From positions 160,956,283 through 161,020,282 of the forward strand of contig OZ038381.1 of assembly GCA_964036045.1 (NCBI GenBank): a stretch of DNA of 64,000 nt, in the 5' to 3' direction. Positions within the stretch are counted from its first letter, which is position 1. Each line of letters opens with the position of its first letter. Under the pieces are notes generated by a model. The model was not told where the DNA came from. It did not search any database and saw only the letters and a list, made by a program, of their open reading frames with translations. The position numbers and the translations under genes were made by a program. This stretch comes from Eutreptiella sp. 'Long Island Sound 2002' (lineage: Eukaryota; Euglenozoa; Euglenophyceae; Eutreptiales; Eutreptiaceae). Of the stretch, positions 45,800 through 56,149 are shown one piece after another.

Positions 45800-46600
45800 C
45801 GGGGTATGCGGACGACACCCAGACCATCACTCTGGCCCCGGCGGCAGCCCCGATGGCGGGGGCCCAGGCAGTGACGGGGTGTGGATGGCCAACACCGGAC
45901 GGTCGGGCAACATAGCCACCTCATGGCTCGTGCGGGAGCCGCCTGGCGGGGTGGCGCCGTTCACGCTGGGTGGGGTGACCATCCTGCTCTCGCGGGAGTT
46001 TAAGCAGCTGGGCGTGGGGCAGTGCCTGGCAGCGGAGAAAGGCACCGGCCCGGTCTTGCGTGGCAGCCTGCACAAGGGCCTGGCCATCAGGTGTACACCC
46101 ACCTTCCTCATGCGGGAAGTGGCGCAGACTTTGGTGCAGGCGGTGCTCGAGTGTCCCGACCCACCGCCCCCCACTGGGCCCGTTGGCAGGGCCCTGCAGG
46201 CCGCCCACCACCAGGGCTGGCAACAACGCGAAGGCTGGTGGCACTAGGATGTGCCGAGACAACCGACCTCCATGCACCTGGTACAGCCGGACGAAGGCAA
46301 CTTGCGCCACCGCGTGCGCGAAAGCTAGCGCCGCCGCGCGCTCCGGGAGCTGGAGCGGCGCCGACCTTGCACCTTTGGGGGGCTGGGGGAAGCCGTGCAC
46401 CGGTAGGCGTGCCGGAAAGGCCTGCAGGTGGCCTCCACGGAGGCCGTGGACTTTGAGTCCCACTGCAACCGGGCGCTCTTGGCCAGGCCGGGCCATCGGC
46501 ACGCCCGGCAGGTGCTGTGGCCGAGGGAGCCGGCGCAAGTGCCGCGGGAAGCAGTTGACCTGCTACAGCCCCTGCTCGCTGAGCGAGCCTGCTAGATGGA
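45800..46600 (+). pseudogene. reverse transcriptase fragment of a non-LTR-like element, copy c
   Basis: GYADDTQTITLAP at 45,802-45,840 is the catalytic motif C of a reverse transcriptase. After a frame change near 45,878 the thumb region follows: FTLGGVTILLSREFKQLGVG, then GTGPVLRGSLHKG. The frame then runs without TGA or TAA across TAG 46,245, 46,326, 46,404 and 46,593, passing STEAVDFESHCNRALLA (46,430-46,480), the family's tail motif also found in copies a and b. The N-terminal part of the reverse transcriptase is absent, so the copy is 5' truncated, as is usual for such elements. Confidence 0.6.
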
Positions 46601-47980
46601 AACTTCGGGTGGATGTGCGCCTCGCAGGTGCCGCTGGGGGGCTTCCGCAGCATGGGGTGAACGGAGCGGGCGGTGTTCACGTGCCGGCTCGACGTGCGGT
46701 AGCACATGCAGCAGCTCCAGGCTGTCCGCTGACGGTTGCGGGCGCGGCCGGGCCACTCCCACCACCCTTGGGCGCTACACGCGCACGATCTCATACAGGC
46801 GCGCCGGGCCCCTCACCGTGGGCGGCGCGGCAAGTAGCCCAAACGAAATAGTACTTGCGGCCGGCGCCCAGGGTCGACGGCCGGCGCGTCCAAAGCTCGA
46901 GGTAGTGCTGCACGCCAGCAACGAGCTGCTTGTGCCCCGTCCAGCTGAAGCCGCAATGCGAGCAATGCCGGCTGGCGCAGCGCGGAATGGCACACTGCTA
47001 CGCACGGGGACACGCGGGCCACCCGATGGCAGTGCCAGGGGCAGCGGCATCCTCACGGGTCCTGCAGGCGCGGCCAGCGCCCTCGGGGCCGCCGCTGGAG
47101 CCGCCAGCCAAGCGCCCCTGCGTGGCGCCGGTAACGCCGGCGGCGGGTTGCCGCCAGCGGCCAGATTGCCGCTCGCCCAGCCCACCGGCACGACGCGGCC
47201 GAGTGCAAAGTATTCTGCCCCGGTTGGGGACAGACCCCCCCCCCCCCCCGCGCAAGGGGATCCAGCGGGCGCCCCGGGAGGGGGGGGGGGCGTCCGGAGC
47301 GGGCGGAGAGCCTCAGTGGCTCCCGGCGGATGGGGCCGGGAGGGCAGCTGCAACCCCTCCCCCCCCCACCGCCGGAGCGGGCGCCCCCCGGTGGCAGCAC
47401 CGTTCTCGGCGGCGGAGGTAGGGGCCGCGCGCCCTATAAGGGACGCTTTTTCAGCGATATAGCGCGCACTGAAAGTGTCCCGGGCGTCGCCCGGCTCCCC
47501 CGCACTGGCGCCGCACCGTCCGGCGCCAGTGCCTCCTTGCCCGTGTCTCACGCCGCCTGCACCTGCACTGCTTCTTGTGTGGGCGAAGGTTGGGAGGGTA
47601 AGGGGGGGCAGAGGCGGGCGCCTTCCCCATCGTGCTGGTGGCCCCTCCGTCCCCCCCCCCTCCCGCGCATCGCGGTGGCCGGGCAGTAGTGACCCCAAGC
47701 CGCACATGCCGCCGCCGGCGCAGCGGGCAGGGAGGAGGAAGATGGGGCAGTGATGTCCCATGCAGACCGTGTGCGACGGGCACAGGGCCCCCGCTTGCAA
47801 GTCATGCAGGGAGCACCAGGGGAAGCGGCAATGCTGCTCCAGGCACCTCGAGGGATGCCCTCGACTATTGCTAGCGGTGGGAGGTGCGCGCTAGCGCACA
47901 CTGTTTGGGATGGGGGGCATGTGTGCGCCCTGGGTGGGGCGCGGCAACGGCAATGGGGGGGGGGTCACAGGGCTCGGGTG
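46601..47980. other. very GC-rich, no supported gene
   Basis: All frames are open for long stretches because of base composition. C/G runs at 47,230-47,241 and 47,280-47,290. No domain recognised. Confidence 0.45.
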
Positions 47981-48185
47981 CTTGCAATGGGAGGGTTAGG
48001 GGTTAGCGGGTTAAAGCCTGCCTGTGGCCTGCCCTATCCCTCCCTTGGCCCCCCAGTGTGTCGCGGCGTGGCGGAAGGACGTCCGCCTCGGGCTTAGGTC
48101 ACCTCACTCGACGCCCTCCCATGCGCCATCACCGCCCATGCACTATCAGCGAGGGCAAGGGCGGATTAAAGTCCTGGACGCTGTG
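47981..48185 (+). repeat. repeat module, plus orientation (partner of 45,541-45,760)
   Basis: See the minus-orientation copy. Ends with GCACTATCAGCGAGGGCAAG and GGATTAAAGTCCTGGACG, repeated in part at 48,411-48,455. Confidence 0.65.
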
Positions 48186-48338
48186 CGACGGGTTAAGCGA
48201 GGGGGTTATGGGTCACACACTTGCTGCACCGCCCCCCCCCCCCACTGCCGTCCGTCCGCCCCCGCTGTCGCGGCGCGACGCAAGGACTGGCCACCTTGGG
48301 TCAAGCTTCCGCCCCCTCCGCCATGTGGATGTGTCTTT

Positions 48339-48408
48339 CTCTTTATGTGTGTGTGTGTGTGTGTGTGTGTCTTTCTTTGTGTGTATGTGTGTGTGTGTGT
48401 GTGTGTGA
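48339..48408. repeat. (GT)n microsatellite, interrupted
   Basis: Two GT blocks separated by CTTTCTTTGT. Confidence 0.95.
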
Positions 48409-48521
48409 TATGCACTATCAGCGAGGTTGAAGGCTTTTAATGTCCTGGCCGCTGTGTTGGCACCCACATGGTGCTCCGGGAGCCCGCGATGGGGCCATGG
48501 GATCCCACACCCACAGATAGA

Positions 48522-48543
48522 TACACACACACACACACACACC
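48522..48543. repeat. (CA)n microsatellite
   Basis: Eleven CA units. Confidence 0.9.
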
Positions 48544-48578
48544 TCTCCCATGCTAGGGCAACTATCATATTCATCTAA

Positions 48579-49196
48579 GGTGACCTCAACAACATCGAGC
48601 AAACTCGGTTAGCTACAACGCACACTCTCCGAAGCTTGGAAAGAATACTCCTGCCCATACTTCACAAGGCAGATCCAAGTACTCTCAAAGAAACGGCTCT
48701 CTCTCAGAGAAATCGTTTGGCTTTTCCTCCCGAACACCACGATGTGTGTCGCATGCACAAGAGAACAAGTGCCAGGCTTGAGCACCCACCACGTGCAACA
48801 ATAAAACCTTGCCATTATTTTGACCAGATGAAGCAAACTGACCCATCCAACCAGAGCAATGACTTTCGTCACCCGGGGCCGGAGGAGTTGTAGGAAATTG
48901 GAGATGCATGCGCCCTACTCTTTGCCGAGGTCCATGTCTTGGCCGTAGTCATGTACCTATATTTTACTGCCATGGGCACCGTCATCTTTCCTTGTCGCTC
49001 AAAACTCACTCTTTCAACAGCTGACGCCAGAGCCATGGCAGCCGCCTTGCAATCCCACAAAAGGAGAGCCTCGGCAAACGTCGCCCGATGGTGGGGGAAC
49101 AGGAACAACAAGGCCCTCACCGCGAAGCTCCACTTCCACCTTGAAAGGTTGGAAGGCATATCCGAGGTTTGCCATGGGCAAACTCAAGTTTGGTGA
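48579..49196 (+). CDS. unrecognised protein; frame crosses one TAG
   Basis: The frame from TAA 48,576 to TGA 49,194 (205 codons) is interrupted only by TAG 48,891, in the context PEEL-TAG-EIGDACALLFAEV. The 3' half is coding-like: a hydrophobic stretch (VHVLAVVMYLYFTAMGTVIF) and a basic helical part (AAALQSHKRRASANVARWWG). The final TGA lies inside GTGAGT at 49,193, so the true end may be a splice donor, with an acceptor near 49,250 (TTTTTATATTTGAAG). No family recognised. The first ATG in frame is internal, so the start is unclear. Confidence 0.42.
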
Positions 49197-49256
49197 GTAC
49201 CACACATTCTCTTCTGTGTGCCAACTGTCTTTTTATATTTGAAGGATGACGGAGGG
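49160..49256 (+). repeat. GGTTTGCC...TATATTTGAA repeat, copy A
   Basis: GGTTTGCCATGGGCAAACTC through CTTTTTATATTTGAAGGATGACG. Copy A' at 50,277-50,387 has GGTTTGCCCTAGGCAAACTC and the same end, with a 26-bp insertion. GTTTGCC..GGCAAAC is an inverted repeat. Confidence 0.75.
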
Positions 49257-49261
49257 ACAAG

Positions 49262-50195
49262 ATGTTGTGTTTGCCCGACACGTCGAGCTGTAGACAGTCC
49301 AATAGGCCACTGCTCACGCTAATGACCGCCGCGATGCAAGCGCTCCTGCTTGCAAGATATTTGGGCTGCTTGACCCAAAAGTTACTTGCCACGTGCGGAG
49401 GTGACATCTCCTTCCCCGGGGACTCCGTTGTGGGAGCCGTGGAGGCATACTGTGCGCCGGGATCTGGCCCATCGGGTGCCCTGGTGTGGCCTCTGACCCT
49501 TTGGGATTGGCTCACGACCCTAACACTTTCGCCGAGTGAAGGTCAAGAAGATCAGGATTGTCCCATTGCCGTGTTTTCGATATTCGGCGACTTTGCGCTG
49601 GCCGACGGGCGAGGGCCCTGTGGCGAAATGTCACGGGTGTTTCCCACAGCGACGGTGGCGGAGGGAGACCGCCTTATCGGAAGGACCTCCCCGTAAGGAT
49701 TGTCGTTTACTGTCCGTTTGTGATGGCGTGGAGTCACTCACATGACTATAATTATACATTCTGGAGATCTTTGAGGGTATGGGTGTGTGTGTGATTTCTT
49801 ATCGGGTGGATGCCCCCTCGACCGCAGAACGAACCACACCGGGGGATCTCCGCCCGGGTCGAGGAGGGGGCTGGGCTTAGCGTCTAGTACCTTAAATTTT
49901 GTTTTGCACTGTGGGTCTTTAGATTCGGTGTGCACCGAATGTGCCTAATTCTCGTGGATTTATACGCAACAAGTTGCTGCGGGACGTACCAGAGGCTCCT
50001 TTACGAGCCCCCCACGATGTCCCCACAAAACATAACTTGTTTTGGCGAATGGTGCCACGCCCCAATGGGACCCCTCCACACGGTACCCCCAACAACGCAG
50101 AGGTATGCTGCTCGTCTATTACGTATATATTCACGCCCGTTATGCCCAGAATTCATGTGACGTCACGTCGGCATAGGGGGAATTTTCGCGCCCCT
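49262..50195. other. weak ORFs, no supported gene
   Basis: Frames at 49,262-49,696 and 49,941-50,198 are open. The latter contains RAPHDVPTKHNLFWRMVPRP and looks mildly coding. Neither is recognised. Confidence 0.3.
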
Positions 50196-50260
50196 TGAGT
50201 GCATATCGACATATTTTTCCATGTCCTCTACTGATTGTGTGCTTGTTTGCCTGAGTGATT
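50196..50260 (+). repeat. GAGTGCATATC...GTGCTTGTTTGC repeat, copy B
   Basis: About 58 bp at 50,198-50,254 recurs at 50,457-50,513 with few changes. It alternates with the A repeats. Confidence 0.7.
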
Positions 50261-50276
50261 TTCCTTAGACGAAACC

Positions 50277-50513
50277 GAGGTTTGCCCTAGGCAAACTCAA
50301 GTTTGGTCAGTGCAGGTGTTTAGGCGTACAAGTCTACCGCACATTCTCTTCTGTTTGCCGGTTGTCTTTTTATATTTGAAACATGACGTCCCACTCACAC
50401 ACCCCGAGGTTGTATCTACGGCACTTGTTGCCTTATGCCCATGGCGTCACTCCCCTCGAGTGCATATCAACGTATTTTTCCACGTCTCCTGCTGTTTGTG
50501 TGCTTGTTTGCGT
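50277..50513 (+). repeat. copies A' and B' of the alternating repeats
   Basis: A' (50,277-50,387) and B' (50,457-50,513), in the same order and orientation as A and B. Confidence 0.7.
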
Positions 50514-50641
50514 TCTCCTAGAACTCTATGTTTGCCCCCTCAAATCCAGCAACATATTCGTCTGACAGCAACAACCATTGCAACGGACACGTTGAATCCC
50601 CCCAAACCACTACGCAAACATGAAGCAACTCTCCGCCCCAG

Positions 50642-51166
50642 ATGTGTGTCATCACATGCTGCTAGCTCACATGGTGGTTTGCCCAGTACCACGGCAGAGT
50701 CTTCACAATCGAACACGACGGGCGTAACCCCTTCTGCAACACCATCCGCAAAGAAAGGGACCGCGTGTTCCCGTCAAATGCCCTCATGGTAGAACAGTGG
50801 GCCGAACATTTCAACTCATTTGACATCTGCGTGGTACCCCATAATGGACTGGCCGATCCATACACCATGTAGCATGGTTGCTCTAAAGGAGACTCAATGG
50901 GACGCCAGCTTGTACACAACCACCACCTGTGCTAGAAGACATGGCCTTCATCTTCAACACGTTCAGTCAACACTGCTGGTCAGTGGGAGGCAGAGTAGAA
51001 AAAAGTAAAAGTCTTCGGCGCAGGACCAAAGCTTGGCACACCGGAGCACATTGAAGGCACAATAGATACCATGTAGGATGAATTCACACTTAAACAATCA
51101 CGTCCGAAGATGACCGGCATCCCCCCGATCGCCGGAGAAATCCATCAAGAGGCCATCGCCAAGTGA
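50642..51166 (+). CDS. unrecognised 174-aa protein with five internal TAG codons
   Basis: ATG 50,642 follows TGA 50,621 in the same frame. The frame runs to TGA 51,164 with TAG at 50,663, 50,870, 50,933, 50,996 and 51,074 and no TAA or TGA. Coding-like segments flank the TAGs: WWFAQYHGRVFTIEHDGRNP, ALMVEQWAEHFNSFDICVVP, KKVKVFGAGPKLGTPEHIEG, FTLKQSRPKMTGIPPIAGEI. Soluble, mixed alpha/beta composition, no signal peptide. I recognise no family. If TAG is a stop, this is merely five fragments of a dead gene, but pure decay would be expected to give TGA and TAA as well. Confidence 0.48.
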
Positions 51167-51479
51167 CCAAACGCCTGTTAGTGCTGCAAGGATCCTTAGC
51201 GAACTGCAACCCCGTTGCCCGGTCCCACTTCTCCTCCTACCCCCCACCACCACTCCCCTCTCTTTTCACCCTTGTGTCGTGTGCCCCGCCAAAGAATCTA
51301 TTCTCAAGGCGGTATATATATCAACCCTCTCACCTCTGAGCACACTTGCTAGGTCACTGTTTGTATGGCACAGAGTGCAAGGCATCTGTTATGTTGTGCC
51401 ACGTGTTGCACGGGTCATACTTGCGGCTCGTAATAGGTCGTAGAAAAAACTCCCCCTTCCCAACTACGAATCTGCGGCT
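51167..51479. other. no supported gene
   Basis: C-rich stretch at 51,225-51,260; no ORF of note. Confidence 0.4.
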
Positions 51480-51680
51480 CACCATTCGCTTGTTCACTCT
51501 TTCATTCGATGCACGGCTTGGTTGGGTTGTATTGGGTGATAGGACAAGGGTAGGCAGAGCATGAAAGCGTTTGAAAGGGATTCTTTCAGCAATTGTAACA
51601 AAATTGTGATAACGTTCTTTTTGTTCATACTCTGCTTCGAGGGTCGTGTTTGAAAGGAGTTCTTATATAGGGCACATTAG
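51480..51680 (+). repeat. dispersed ~200-bp repeat, copy 1
   Basis: TTCATTCGATGCACGGCTTGGTTGGGTTG...GGCAGAGCATGAAA...GTTCATA...GGGCACAT. Copies at 51,883-52,015 (diverged) and 63,755-63,915 (closer). Confidence 0.65.
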
Positions 51681-51882
51681 GGCATATCACCCCATTACCC
51701 TGGGTCTGGCCCCTTTAGGTGGCTACGGGTTGGCTTGCTCGCTCGGTATAGTGGTGATTGGGTGATGGTTCTCAGATGATGATTCTCGTTCTTCTAATTC
51801 ATCGGGGGGAGAGGTGGGGGAATACATCCTGTGTGTTTTGGTTTTTTCCGTTCTTCAGATTGATGAGAGATTGCTACGGGTT

Positions 51883-52015
51883 CCTTCGTTCATTTCGTCT
51901 CTCCTTAATGCATTGCACGGTTTGTTGGGGTTGAATTGGGAGACAAGGCGAGAATAGGCGGTGCATGACTTTGTTCTGAAAGGTTTTTTTCAAGCAATTC
52001 CGACAATTCTCTCCC
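51883..52015 (+). repeat. dispersed ~200-bp repeat, copy 2 (diverged)
   Basis: TTCGTTCATTTCGTCTCTCC then GCACGGTTTGTTGGGGTTG...GGCGGTGCATGA. Confidence 0.5.
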
Positions 52016-52301
52016 GACCTTGAGTAGATTCATTTGCCGTGTTGAGAGCATAGATAGACCAAAGCATTCATGCCTTGCCTATCCTCACTTAAGGCATATT
52101 TATGGACACCAGTGTGGTGTTAACCTATGTGTAGCATGCGGCATGCATTATTCGTTGACTTCTCGATGGAGAGCCGGTGTAGTCCGCATAGGAGGTGTTT
52201 GGGAAGATGCAGGGGTAGCAAGCTGTCATTATCTGCATTGCATGCGATCTTGCGGTCCCTAGTAGCAGATAAATCTAAGCTCGGATTTGTTGGACAATTT
52301 G

Positions 52302-52672
52302 GGGGGGGGGGGGGCTGGCTTGTCTTCATCATCACCTCCGTATGCACCATGCCCAACGCGCCACGTGATGAACATGCTGGGGGGGGGGGGGTCCATCTTT
52401 GACTGCGGGGTTGGGGAATGTCCGTGGGGATGAAGGAGGAGAGGTGCATAGGTGTTGCACTCTATCGTCGTGGGAGGGGCTCGTGTACTCCATGGTCGTG
52501 GAATTGGTCACGGTATCATCAGGGGGGGGGGGGGGCATCCGGGTCAAAGGGGGTATCTAGGTGAAGACCAGGGTAGCACTTTGCCACCATCTTTGCAGCC
52601 ATAATCTTCATTTAAGCTAGATTTTGGCCAATCTCACAGAGGAACTGCTGGAGTGCAGGGGGGGGGGGGGGG
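52302..52672. repeat. four spaced poly-G tracts
   Basis: G-runs of about 11-13 at 52,302, 52,381, 52,520 and 52,660. The sequence between is unique and not coding. Confidence 0.8.
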
Positions 52673-53350
52673 CTCCGTGGTACGTCGGCAATGCTGACGC
52701 AAGGTTCGTTTCCACACAGCGCCATGAGGATAGTAAGATCATCTGCCCCATGTAGTTCAACCACGCTTAAGAAATTTTTCTCTGTGAGCCACCATGAGAG
52801 GTGGGGTTACATTTTGGGTTGCCATTCACTTTGTGTTTTAATGCGTTCTATTGGTACGAGAAGGGGGAGCTCAGCTTGGGTAGTTTGAGTTAGAATGGGG
52901 TGCGAGAAGATATAGGCATTGCACGGCCCAAAAATGCATATGAAAAGCAAACCCTGCAGAAAAAAGATCCCCCCACCCCCAAATAAAAGCTCCGCGGGCC
53001 TCCAACTTTGCACGCCAACCCAACCAAACCAAACCATGCATCGGATGAATATATCAATGAATGAAATGTGACCCCCCAACCCCCCCCTTCCAACGGTAAT
53101 GCAAGGCAACAAAGCCACATTGCGGCCATCTCATGAAGCCAGCAATCGAAAGTGTTCCTACCCCACCGGTACATCAAATCGCAGGAAAACCGAGTGGGAA
53201 CGTCGACCCGCGGCCACCCTAAGGGCTAGCTTGAGGTATGGGTGTGTGTCGTCCTTGTGAGGGCATGACCAACTACCTGTCATGTCGCCAAACATGAGGT
53301 GACTACCATACTCCCTGTGGACCCCCCCCCCCCCATTTTTACACTGCCTA
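52673..53350. other. no supported gene
   Basis: Short frames only. Poly-C at 53,322-53,334. Confidence 0.45.
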
Positions 53351-53351
53351 G

Positions 53352-53354
<3 letters not shown>

Positions 53355-53401
<47 letters not shown>
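53355..53401. repeat. (CA)n microsatellite
   Basis: About 23 uninterrupted CA units, followed 45 bp later by a poly-G run of about 18 (53,448-53,465). Confidence 0.95.
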
Positions 53402-53403
<2 letters not shown>

Positions 53404-53689
53404 GTTCCACCACGGCGGCCGATCCTGGCCGGGACCCGACCCCAAAGGGGGGGGGGGGGGGGGGGCTCTACGGACCCCAAAATTGTTACATGGAACAATG
53501 TGCTTTGTTGGTGCCGGAGATTTTGTTTTAGGGGGAGCGTTAGCGAGCCCGGTGCGCACCAGGCATCTTTTTTTACGTGTGCCCCACCAGTGGGCTTTTT
53601 GGGGGGTGCATGTATTTGGGTGTCTGGTTGTACTAGAGATCCATACTTTGAGATACTAGGGGCATCATTGTGACCCCTAGAGTAGGTTT

Positions 53690-53962
53690 TGACTTCTAAT
53701 TCTGTCCCCTTTGTTGGGGACCCCCGAGAATGCAGGGGCGACGTAGCATTTCTGCCCTCTTTTGGGCCCCAACCTTCCAGTGCTATTGAGGAAACTGGGA
53801 ACTCTGAATCCACGCTTTGTTGCGTGGCCTCTTGAGTTGGGGTTAGGGACTCGCAGTCCACAAGAATGTAGTAGCATTTCCGCCCTTTTTTGGGCCCCGG
53901 AAAAGGCAGGGTTGGGGCAGCCACTTCTGATTTTGTTCGAGTTTGTTTGGGGATCCCCGAAA
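53690..53962 (+). repeat. dispersed GTCCCCTTTT repeat, second locus
   Basis: Same units as 15,824-15,946 and 16,700-17,035: TTCTGTCCCC...GACCCCCGAGAATGCAGGGG...GACGTAGCATTTCTGCCC, then the CAGTGCTATTGAGGAAAC motif that also follows the family at 17,190. Confidence 0.65.
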
Positions 53963-54116
53963 TGGCTAAGTTGCAACTGGGCGGTTCCCCATCTCTAAAA
54001 ATGGCTATGTTGTGCCGTATGCGGTGTTGGGTTGTGCTAAATACCGTGAGCAGCCGAGGAATGCTCCAAGAGCAAAACAGGTGCCCTGCCCTTTTCAAAA
54101 TTGCGACTGATTTTTC

Positions 54117-54446
54117 ATGCACGCTTCAATGCGGTCGCACATTGCTGGGCACTTTTTGCGAGGCCACCGGTGGGCCGGCCAAGAGGGTGCTGATAAAGGC
54201 GCGTTTTGCCTGTGGTGTGGCAACATAGATGGCAAGTGCAGCACAAGTGTGCATGGCAAGAAAATTGACAGCAGTTCCAGTCTCGCGTACCATCGGCTAC
54301 GGCTAAACAGCGCGGCCGCCCCAACAACGACGAACCCTAGCACCAACCTGCCGCTTCGCTGCAAGGTGCTTGATTGCCGAAAATGGCATTGCACCTACGC
54401 CATGCCACACCACAAGGCACAAGCGCACCCCCGGTGTGTCCCATGA
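54117..54446 (+). CDS. Cys/His zinc-module protein fragment
   Basis: A 109-codon frame from ATG 54,117 to TGA 54,444. It has a first Cys pair with trailing Cys (FCLWCGNIDGKC) and, after a linker, a C2H2-like unit (LRCKVLDCRKWHCTYAMPHH, then HP). A C-x2-C finger, a spacer, and a final C-x4-C...W.Y.M..H....H unit is a layout I associate with repeat-family and transposon-linked proteins in fungi and algae. A TGA closes the frame just upstream, so this is probably one exon or a remnant. Nucleic-acid binding is likely by analogy. Confidence 0.48.
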   Translation: MHASMRSHIAGHFLRGHRWAGQEGADKGAFCLWCGNIDGKCSTSVHGKKIDSSSSLAYHRLRLNSAAAPTTTNPSTNLPLRCKVLDCRKWHCTYAMPHHKAQAHPRCVP

Positions 54447-54449
54447 CTA

Positions 54450-55618
54450 TGCCGGGTGCAGCGAAGAGGAGAAAACACCGGTCACAATGCGTCTTGTTAG
54501 CTTTGTCTATTTGCGCGCTTGGAGGTGCCTGAGGTGCTGGGTTTGGGTCAACGAGGGGGTCCCCCCCCCCCTACAGCCCCCAAAACAGTCGCACACCCCT
54601 CGGGGTCACACATTGGCTGGCGGCGGCCCCCGTGGGTTCCACTGATTTGTAGGAATGCAGATTTAGAACCTTGCAGCTTGAGCATGATTTGAATCTGTCT
54701 TGGTGTCGGGTGCCAACACGCCTGCGCGAAAATGCAGCTATGTGTGGCAAGGCAATGTATGTGCATTGAGTTAAAGATGTTCACACCGGTTTCGTGCCAT
54801 CATAGCTCCTCACCATCTCCCCCCTGTGTCTTGACACACACAGAGCCCCATCCCCTCGCTTTGGCATTCTGATTGTAGAGTCCCTCTCCTGCTTCAATAT
54901 CGAGTACATTTATCAATTCTTGTGTCATTCTGAGGATCCCCAAGTTCTCAACGCCCATACTGTGCAGGTGTGTGCTTGTAGGGCCATCTAGACGGAGGCT
55001 GGTGATGTGGCGGGTCTGGAAGCGGACCCCTATGTTAAGGTGGTCTTATACGTTTGAGGGCTGCTGATACTATTTGAAACTATTTGAAACAGTAGTGCCA
55101 TGGGCCCGTGGAGGCTTTGGCCTGGCGCCGGCATGACACATGGCTGCCCAGGGGCCATCCTGCCTCAAGCAAAGATGCCCCCACTGTTGCCTCGTCAACA
55201 TTTTGGAGTGAGATTCAAGAGCCCAAGGGTTGTTAGTTGGCAGGATTGCGGTCAGCAAATTACGGTTGGCAGTCAACCCACTGTAGTCCATGGTCTGACG
55301 CCGGTTGAACGGTAATTTTGATTGGCATTCCAGGCGGTTGATCACGTTGAGGACAGCAAAGGGGTAAGACGCCAATGCAACGAAGTGAGTGCACACTGTA
55401 TGGCATCAGCTTTTTTCCTTTGGGTGGCACGCTGCAGACCAATCAGTCGTCTGGAGTAAGCTGTGGTGCCCATGCAGACCCTGTCCCTGATCTGGACAGC
55501 CTTTGCGTGAGCGGACCCCACCCCCCCAAGGTCTTGCTTTAATTTTCACTTTGACAGGGGAGGGCTCCCCTTGACCCCCTCCCCCCCTCCCCTAGACCCC
55601 CTCCCCACCCGCCCGCCC
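54450..55618. other. no supported gene
   Basis: Poly-C at 54,559-54,571; C-rich block 55,562-55,618. No coherent frame. Confidence 0.45.
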
Positions 55619-56149
55619 CGCTCTAGTTCAGTTGAAAACCTGGGTTTTGGGAATTTTTTTCCGTGACCAGAAAAATTTTTCTCCTTGCCTTCGGCGCATG
55701 TCAAAGAGTGTTTACTTAGTGTTCTATGCGCCCTCTATCTTCCTTGTCATGATTCTGCTCAGTGGTCTGAATATGATGTTTCTGCTGTGGCAGCAGAATT
55801 TCGGGAAACCAAACGGGGGTGAAAAGAATGCGACATTCAGCATCTCATGCCAAATCACAGTGATCCCCACGGCCAATCAGAATCAGACTCCCCGGAATTG
55901 GAGCCTCGATTTTCAGTGGAACTAGAGTTGGAGGAACCTGATGACACTGCTGAGGAGTCTGAGTCACTTCCTGAGTGGGAGACATCAGACAAGTTTTCAA
56001 GCAGTGACACATCAAGCACTGACTCAGGATCGCACGGCAGCTCAGAATCGGACACATCCATTTTCCGCCGCTTCACACCCTTGTCTTTTCAATTGGTCTT
56101 TGTTGGGTTTTTGGTTAGGTGAGGGAACCCCTGAGTTGACCTGCAATGA
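55619..56149 (-). repeat. ~530-bp repeat, copy 2 (inverted twin of 37,190-37,724)
   Basis: Near-identical to copy 1 in reverse orientation. Adjoins the GGAATGAAAC satellite at 56,150 on one side and a C-rich block on the other. Confidence 0.85.
55855..56076 (-). CDS. acidic Ser/Asp/Glu-rich ORF in the repeat, copy 2
   Basis: Minus-strand frame of 73 codons; here it starts four residues earlier than copy 1, with MKRRKMDVSDSELPCDPESV, because CGG replaces TGA upstream of the shared ATG. A basic start followed by an acidic region would suit a nuclear protein N-terminus. The plus strand is also open (55,847-56,122), so the coding strand stays uncertain. Confidence 0.33.
   Translation of the reverse strand: MKRRKMDVSDSELPCDPESVLDVSLLENLSDVSHSGSDSDSSAVSSGSSNSSSTENRGSNSGESDSDWPWGSL

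Noticed and set aside
44181-47800. Long minus-strand ORFs of 228-341 codons
   Set aside because: Open because of very high GC; they overlap homology-supported plus-strand retroelement sequence and show no domain.
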